A stretch of 64,000 bases of DNA, from assembly GCA_031002005.1 (NCBI GenBank), contig JARYHS010009186.1, positions 180,260,437 through 180,324,436 of the forward strand. The letters are read 5' to 3'. This DNA is from Vandiemenella viatica (Eukaryota; Arthropoda; Insecta; Orthoptera; Morabidae). Positions 28,501 through 37,500 of the stretch are shown one piece after another. The first letter of the stretch is position 1. Every line of letters begins with the position of its first letter. The position numbers and the translations under genes were made by a program. Under the pieces are notes generated by a model. The model was not told the origin of the DNA. It saw only the letters and a program-made list of their open reading frames with translations, and ran no database searches.

Positions 28501-31500
28501 TAGTGAGAAGTACACCAGAAAACTTCCGTAGTTCGGATTACACATTAAACTGTAGGTCTCCTATATCCGATAGGATTATCGGATTATGTTAAGTAAGGCA
28601 GGCTACGACAGGGGCGGAATATGCAGTCAGTAAGAATAATCACCAGGTCATTACGAAGAGAATACTCATTTACCTTTACCTTTTTATACTAATTGAATAA
28701 AAAGTGTGCAAAATGTAAAAACATAGATGTAGAATTGTTTCACAAGGTGATTTTGAAGATATTTTTTATTATGTGTTTGACACGTGCTTCCATGATATCA
28801 CAATATGCACGTATAATAAGTACACTAAAAGATTAAGCTAAATAATAGAGCTCATGAACAGAAAGCCGGTAAAGTTGGCTCGCTTCAATAGCCGAATTTG
28901 CTTGTGAAACAGAGGAAAATTAGAAAAATTATTAGAACAGTAATATATTTTCAGATTGAGACTGAATTATTAAAAACCAACAGAACTAATTCTAAAGTAC
29001 AGATCAGAATAAAAAAAATCAAAATTAAGATAGGGTTCAGTCATGGGAATTTTAAAGCTACTGTGTTTATTTTTTCTCAGAGGTAGTCCCAGACGCGTTG
29101 ACTACCGGCTGCACTAAGTGCAGGCCCAACCAGCGAGAAGGAGCGGAGAAGGTGATCAAGCACTTGATCGACAACAAGCCAGAGATGTGGAAGAAGCTGG
29201 AGGCAAAATACGACCCTGAAGGGCAGTACAGGAAGAGGTACCAGGCAGAGTACCAGAGGATGACGCAAGGCGGTAGTGGCGACAGGGACTCCTACTCCAG
29301 CAAGTACGACAACGTCAACGTGGACGAGGTGTTGGCAAGTGAGAGGCTGCTCAGCAACTACTATGAGTGTCTCATGGCGAACACCGACGAGAAGTGCACA
29401 GCAGACGCCAAATATCTTAAGGGTAAGTGACGTTTACGACACTCTAGTCTGGTACAGACTCGTAAATTGATTTGTCAGAAAATAACTACCATATTTTACG
29501 GTTTAAAATCCTATCACCAACAGGAGTAGTTCTCGAGAAAAACCTCCGGCCATCCTGATTTTGATTTTTCATGGTTTTCGAAGATCACTCCAGGCGAATG
29601 TCTGGATGGTTCCTCGAAATAGTCCATAGTCTCATATTATGTAAATGATTACCCATTAGAATAGGTCCAACGGACCTTGTGCCACCCACTTTTGTTGAAT
29701 CGCTGAGTTATGGTAACATCAGTAGTATCAGTTAGGAGTAAATGCTCTCCAAAATTCCACGATGGTAATATCAGCCTTGCTTAATTAACAATTCCTGAAA
29801 TTTTATAGACGGTTCATGATTGTTTATCAAATTATGTTGGGACATTTCAAACAGTAATTCTGAATCTGCAGTACATCCAACCCTGATGAACAATTAACAT
29901 TTCCCTGATCGTTCTTAGCGACTAGTAGTCTTGCAAAACTCTCCAGCTAAAAGACGAAACTGTTAATCTTTTCGATTACTTTATAGTCACAGTGGAGCTA
30001 TGCGCGCGCCGCACACCGGACTCAAGGCTGGGATTACGTCACTGACAGCTGTTTACCATACTTGGCCTCCAGTGACTAGACGTCTCTTCAAGGAATTTTG
30101 GTAACATGCTAACGGCCGACTCCCGCGTTTTATTAATCGTAATGCTAGAAACTCGATACATCATTCTGTCAAGTATTCGAGGGCCAACAGTTTAGCATAC
30201 GACTGCAGAATCCAAACAGCCTTTTGTTCATGCCAAGCATCAGTTCTGGCGAGGCTAATCTTAAGTAATTTTTTTGTTACCACCCGAAAACTGTACACAA
30301 TATTAGTGAGTTTCTCTAAAAGTAGTCAGTTACATACTGCTAAGTTATATTTAGCTACCCTCGTTATGTGAAATCTACAAATACGGTATGGTGACGTGTC
30401 ATAATAAGAAAATAAAAAAGAATACTTGCCACTTTATATTTTCGAGTGGCTGGAGCAGATATGCTTTCGAAAATATTACTAATATTTTATGTTGATCATG
30501 CTACAGGGTGTCCAGAAAAGGACTCCCTGATTTCAAAATTAAATATCTCGAAAACAAAGATCGATAGAGGAATGCAGTAAACGGTATGTTTATTGTGACA
30601 GCTGTAAGAAGTGTATACAGTAGTGTGAAATAATAGTTACAAAAGCTGCTAACAGATGGCGCTGTAATCACCATACGTTATGCCTAAATAGTGATCCGAA
30701 GCTCAGGGTAGTGCCAATGGTGAACATTTTGAAAACATTGTGATGTGATTGTTTGCAAAGATTGATTTCATACGATTATTTCACTTATGTATGCTGATAT
30801 GAGCTGTATAGCGTACAGCGTACAGCGCCATCTGTTAGCAGCTTTTGTAACTATTATTTCACACTGCTGTATACACTTCTTACAGCTGTCACAATAAACA
30901 TACCGTTTACAGCATTCCTCTATCGATCTTTGTTTTCGAGATATTTAATTTTGAAATCAGGGAGTCCTTTTCTGGACACCCTGTATAATCAGTGGTGAAA
31001 ACAAAATCCTCGTCGCAGTCCCAATTTTGAGTTCTAAATCTGCATTGTATATTATCTCTTGTTGCGTTTCTTATACTAACCTTACCTAGTAACTCTGTGG
31101 AGAAAAAAGGAGTTTTCTAGAAATGTCTGAAGACAAAATGAACTGCTTTGAAATACTGTATTTAAACGTTTAAGACTTCCTAAACAGCACCATACTGATT
31201 GTCAATACCACGCTTTTAGAAACAGTTTCGGTTAGAGTGTCATTGGGTAAAGAAATGAATGAAGTACGGGGATGCAAATTGTTAAAATGAACAACCAAAA
31301 ACAAAAACAAAAAAAACAACAACAAAAAAAACCAACAACAAAAAAAACCAACAACAAAAAAAAAGAAAAAAAGAAAGAAGAAGAAGAAGATGCAGTTATG
31401 GTAACAACGAATGACCGATAAATAGCCAATAGTTTAATCGAGAAAGTTTCAACTGCATGTATTTCGACATTTTATTCCAGTCACTGATATTTTAAAATAG

Positions 31501-34500
31501 TAACTGCTGCAGGCATCATAGAAAATTATTTTCCCTCTTGCACGATATTAATAGTCTTTATATACAATACGCATGGCTCTGATACACAGTGTATGGAATA
31601 CCACTTTTTGGGAACGATACAAAGAATCGTTCTACAACATTTTAATAAACAATCGAATTATTTCGATGCTGTTAAAACACCTTATGAAGGCCGAGGAGCT
31701 CAATTGAGACTATTAACAAAACCTGGTTAACAAACACTTAGTATTTAGATTTTATGCTATGTTTTAGACAATTGTTGGCTAAATTATCTTATACAGTTTC
31801 CCGATTCAAATAATTCTAGAAACTTGTTTTTAATGTGTCCAGTTTCTTTATCATACCAGTTTTTGATTGAGTTCATAACGTAATTTTCACATACTAATCT
31901 AGCAACCCATCTTTGTACCCATTGCAGTTTCTATATTTGATACCCAAAATGTGGGGCCCATGCTACACCACCATATTCAAGCAGTGGTCTGACAAAAGTT
32001 TTGTAACTAAATTATCTCACTTCTCTAGTACATTCCCTCATCACTCTCTCCAATAAGTGAAGTATTTTGAAACATTTTCCTTCTATGTTTCTAATGCGTC
32101 TTGACCGGTTGAGTTTATTATTAAATTTTATGCCAAAGTATTTAAATTTCATGTCTTCAACAAGAAATTCCTTCCTCATCTTGTATTCATAATCAACCTT
32201 TAGTTTTTTTTTATCTATGTACCTAATAAGCTGACTCTATTTTGCTTTTATGTCCATCCTATGTTTACCAATCCAGCTAGAAATTCTATCACCATTACCC
32301 CAGCTGTTCACAGGTTTCTCCAGTTTTGATCCTATTATCTAACTTTATGTCATCTGCAAACTGACAGTAAACCGTCAACATGATCATTCATTACAATAAC
32401 GAATACCATTGGTGCCAATACAGTACCCTGTGACACGACCATTCACCCATTTCCGTTACCAGTTTTTTTTTAACACTACGTTGTTGTTTCAGTTAGTTAT
32501 TTTTGCTGTATTATATTTATCAGAAACAGTTTGTTTTAAAGGATTAATCTTGTGATTTTGCCAAGTGTATCACGTTAAGTATTTGTGAAAGTTTGAAAAT
32601 TCTCACAGACGGAAAGCGAAAATGGAACGACAGCTAATTTAAATACTGAATCCTTGGTTTCAGAGGTCCTCCCTGACGCCTTAACAACAGGGTGCACGAA
32701 ATGTAACGCGAAGCAACGAGAGGGAACAGAAAAAGTCATCAAATACTTGATAGACAACAAGCCAGACATGTGGAAGAAGCTAGAGGCAAAGTACGACCCT
32801 GAAGGACAGTACAAGAAGAAGTATCAGGCAGAATACCAGAGGATAAAAGACTTGTACTCCAGCAAGTACGACAACATCAACCTGGACGAGGTGTTGGCCA
32901 GTGAGCGACTGCTGAACAGTTACTACGAGTGTCTCATGGCAAACACTGATGAGAGGTGTACAGCAGACGCCAAGTACCTCAAAGGTGAGTCTCTGGGAAT
33001 CAGGCATCACCATCGAATCTTTTAATTAATCAATCAGAAATTTGCTGTTTCCCTCTTGTGGCGTAATACACCCGTGCAGCAGCCAGGTTTTTATTGCACC
33101 TGAATTATGAGTAAAATAATGTTGCTTGGTATCGTTCAGGGTGGCGTGATTGGGCAAACGGGGGTATATCTCCGTAGTATTTTCACGAAGACAGCAGTGG
33201 GACGGCTAAGATTTGGTCTCTGAGAAGCTATGCATCATGTATTCCCCCGTCACTTTTTATCCTCCCATCTTTTGCCCCTCTACCTGAAACTGGCTGCATG
33301 ATGCTTAACTTGGGGACATTGCAGGCAAACAACTTCCGAGAAAAATCACCTGCTGCATCGGGATTTGAAACACGGCCTTACTGTTTATACAGTGTCGCCG
33401 AACAGACTGGGATTCGGAGTGCACTGCATGTTCCGTAATCATAACTCATCTATTAATTTATTTTATTTAATTTACTTGAGATGGAGCGCACGTTCCGGTG
33501 GCAATTTCCCCACAAACCCACTTTTTCCCATTTCCTGTACCCAACTACTTTTGCCATCCAGAAATTTCAACGTTTTTGGTAAATAATTCATTTCAGTGAT
33601 GGTTCGTTATTTATTTTTCTTGGCAACTTATTACAATCCCTGACCTTCCTATTTACGAAAGAAAATCTTGCCACACCCTTGTTGTGGCCATCTTTTGCCT
33701 TCCATGCTTTAATCCTAATTCTTACACCAATATCTTTCCAAGCCTCATATAAAACATATTTATCACATCTTCAGGAAAACTTCCCAAACCTTTTGATAAC
33801 CTTCCACATTCCTCCTGATATAAAATGGCTTATATCTATGCACCGTTCCGTTAGCCAACCTCTCAACGATCGCATCAGGGATGATTCATTACATTTATCG
33901 CAAAAGTCGTTCTGCTACAATTAATTAAATAAATGTAAGTGCACTTGTATGTAATTCTTCAAACTTCCTCACAATTCTTTAGTAATTTAAGCCACTTATG
34001 TTCCACTGTAGATAAGAATACATCTTATTAAACTCGAAATTTCTTCTACTCAGATCGTGAATCAGATAATCACAAATAATTGTATTTTTCAGAAGAAAAA
34101 TATCAGAATGGTTTCAAAATGCTCAGCAAATTAATCAGAATGGTAAATATAACTGAAAAGTTCACACAGTGCTATTGCTGGTGGTACGATCTAAATTTAA
34201 ACAAATTTGAAACATAGTTCTTTCCAGATATACCGTGGTCGTAATCTAAATAAGTACTTGGATTTATTCGGTTTTCAGTAAGGATGCCAAGAGCTCACAC
34301 TAATTAAACGTACTGAAAAGTGTTGCTAACTTTTCATTTAATTCTTGGAGAATATTTCTTACGTGGAATAACACATTAAGTTATTTTTATGTACCTTCAA
34401 AATTATTATTTTTTCATGTATCTGATCAATTTACGGTTCCTGCATAATTGTTTACAGTATATTGCAAACAAACACTGTCAGACACGCAAAAGTTTCAAGT

Positions 34501-37500
34501 ATTCGGTTTCAGTACTCATGGAAGTCAGGCACTGGTTGTTAAGAAAAAGTTAGAGGTAACATATTGATTTTCGGTACTTAACACGTGATAATAATGGTGA
34601 TTTTAATGGTTTGACATTTATCTCATTTCGGTAATAAGTTTTGAGTTACCGCAATAGTTTTTTTACTTTTCAAATATTTGTAACCTAAAGATATAGTTGT
34701 CTCAGGGTGCAGAACTTTCCACCTTTTGCTATCGTTGGCTCGTTTGCGCTGAACTTCCATTGGCTGAAAGGCACCTACACCGCATTGTCTGGAAGTATGA
34801 TATGGACAATCGCCATAATTGGTAACGTCTAAATCTGCTCCCGTGTTGTAAATCACTTCTCTATGGATGCTTTCAATCTAGCGAAAGGAAATCTTACCAA
34901 GAAGACTGAGATTAGTAAACAATACAAGATGTTATTTAGGAATAAGTTACTAATGTCAAGTGATTTGCTTTGTTTGTGATTATAAACTGGAGGGATCATC
35001 GTGTTGAGCGTATCCGGCTGTGAGCAGCTGTAATTACATTTCTAATCTTCCTGAAATTTCTGTCGGCCACGGATAAGATTTGTATATGTAATGTAGTTGT
35101 ATTTAAGAGAAAATTTGTTGAATCCACGTCTGGCCATCTATTCGTAGTCTTGGGTTTTTCATGGTTCTTCGAAATCACTACATGCAAATACCGGAACAGT
35201 TCCTTTAAAAGGCTATGGGCAAATTACTTCCCGTTCTTCGCCCTCAGCCCTTTTTCGCCTTTTATTAACTCTACCTCGACGACCTGTAAAAACATCACTT
35301 TGTGCTTAAAAGGACCTTACAGTAAAGATTTCGGTGTGTGGATGATGTTATTGGCCTCTAATAAGCTTTCCTTTTTTCAGAGGTTGTGCCTGACGCTCTG
35401 GCTACAGGCTGCAGCAAATGTCGTCCCAACCAGCGTGAGGGCACAGAGAAGGTCATCAAGTACCTGATAGACAATAAGCCAGACATGTGGAAGAAGCTGG
35501 AAGACAAATACGACCCAACTGGGCAGTACAGGAAGAAGTACCAGGAGGAGTACCAGACCATAAGAAGGGGCAACTACTACTCCAGCAAGTACGACTACGT
35601 CAACCCTGACGAAATTCTGAAAAGTGAACGTCTGCTGAAGAGCTACTACGAATGCCTCGTAGCTGAAACGGACGAAGGCTGCACGTCGGACGCACGATAC
35701 CTCAAAGGTAAGATCAGAAAGTGAATTCCCCCATTCATCTACATCTATACATCTATACTCTGCAATTCACAAATATCGTGCGTGACAGAGGGTGCTAAGC
35801 GCCAATCCTAATTCTGTGTATTCCAATCCCAAACAGAACGAGGAAAGAAAGAAGACATAAAAGCATCAGTATGGTATCTTATTTCTCTAACCTTATCCCT
35901 CCTGTCATTACGACCTAACCAGGTTGGCAGAAGAAGTATTTCATTGCACTGGTAAAATTAAAGACTTTCCAATAAATTCAAACAAAAATGACATCGGCTG
36001 TCCACCAAACAATCCGAGCCCAATCTATGTACCAATCCTGTAACACTTTCGTAAGGACTGTAACTAGCAGTCACGAATCGAGCGGCTGTCTTCTGTACTT
36101 TCTCTAACATGTCAATCAATCCCTTGCAATATGGATCACAATCTCCACAACAGTAATCGAAATGCGGATGCACTAGAATTTTGTATACTAATTCCTTTGT
36201 ATGAGCATCACAACTTCTCAAAATACGACCTATTAATCGTAGTTTAGAAGTTATGTGAAAGTCCCATTTCATGTTGCTTGTTACTATTACGCCCAGATAC
36301 TTCAGGGAATCAACGGTGTCAACAACTGAATTGTTAACTTTGCACTCGTGAACAAATGGAACATTTTTGTTACTTATTTTCATTACCTTGCACTTTTTGC
36401 AGTTAAGTGTAAGCTGCCATATATGGCTTCATTCCGAAATAACATACAGGTCGCGCTGAATTTCTCACAAATCGTCAGAGCACCTTACTTCCCTATAGAT
36501 AAGTGCAAACAATCGCATCCTACAATTAACATTGTCACCAAGATCATTTATAAAAATTAGGAAAAAAAGTGGTCTTATTACACTTCCTTGAGGAACGCCC
36601 AAAGTAACGTCTAGCTTAGAAGAGGCTTCCCCGTCAACAAAGACATACTGTGACCGACCAGTTAGAAAATCGCATATCCATTCATAAATCTGATCCGATA
36701 TACCATATGCTCAAATCTTCGTTAAAAGTCGGTTGTGTGCTACAGAGTCAAAAGCTTTCTGAAAATCCAAGAAAATTGCATCAACTTTTGAACCTGCATC
36801 GATAACTTTCATTATGTCATGCGAAAACACGGACAGTTGTGTTTCACATGATCTGTTCTTCCGAAATCCGTGTTGGTACGGTATAAGTAACTCGTTTTCA
36901 TCTAGAAACTTCATAATGTTTGAATATTGATATTATTCGGTCTGATAGTCGAATTATATAAGTAAATTTCAAATCAAAATTCTTTGTTACCAATCTAACA
37001 CAATGAGCCTGCATTGCACGTACCGAAAATTCCTCATTGATTATAACTTTATCAAAAAATTTCCAGTATCCTTAAAAACCATTATTTAACACACTACCAT
37101 AAACACTGTATTACGATTTTGAGAGCTGTGATCTCAAAAATACATACCATTTATATTTATGGGCTTAAAGTGGTTTTCCCCAAAATCCATAAAGTTTAAT
37201 ATGCATTAGGAATCGGAAATTTAAAGAGTGCATAACATTTTTTTATATTCCTCGACCAGGACCGTTTCATTCAACCACGCGACAGTGTGGGTCAATGCGC
37301 TTGGGCACCGTACATTGAATCTGGGAGATACAATGGGATCGGGCACGAGTCCATGGTCCCGCGTACCAGCCGTCTGGATTGCGGATTTTAGAATTTTTCC
37401 GTAGCCATCAAGGTAAATACCCGGATGGCCTCCAATTTCCGCCTAAAAAACTATACATTTCACTTAATTATCACACACTGAACATAGTTGCATATTTCGC

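Noticed and set aside
31232..31429. 65-residue Phe/Ser-rich frame on the minus strand
   Set aside because: It is the translation of the A-rich low-complexity tract at 31288-31392.
7531..35707. Mutually exclusive alternative exons
   Set aside because: In a mutually exclusive set each exon would replace the same part. Here each exon carries the end of one domain and the start of the next, so including any number in series stays in frame and gives whole domains.
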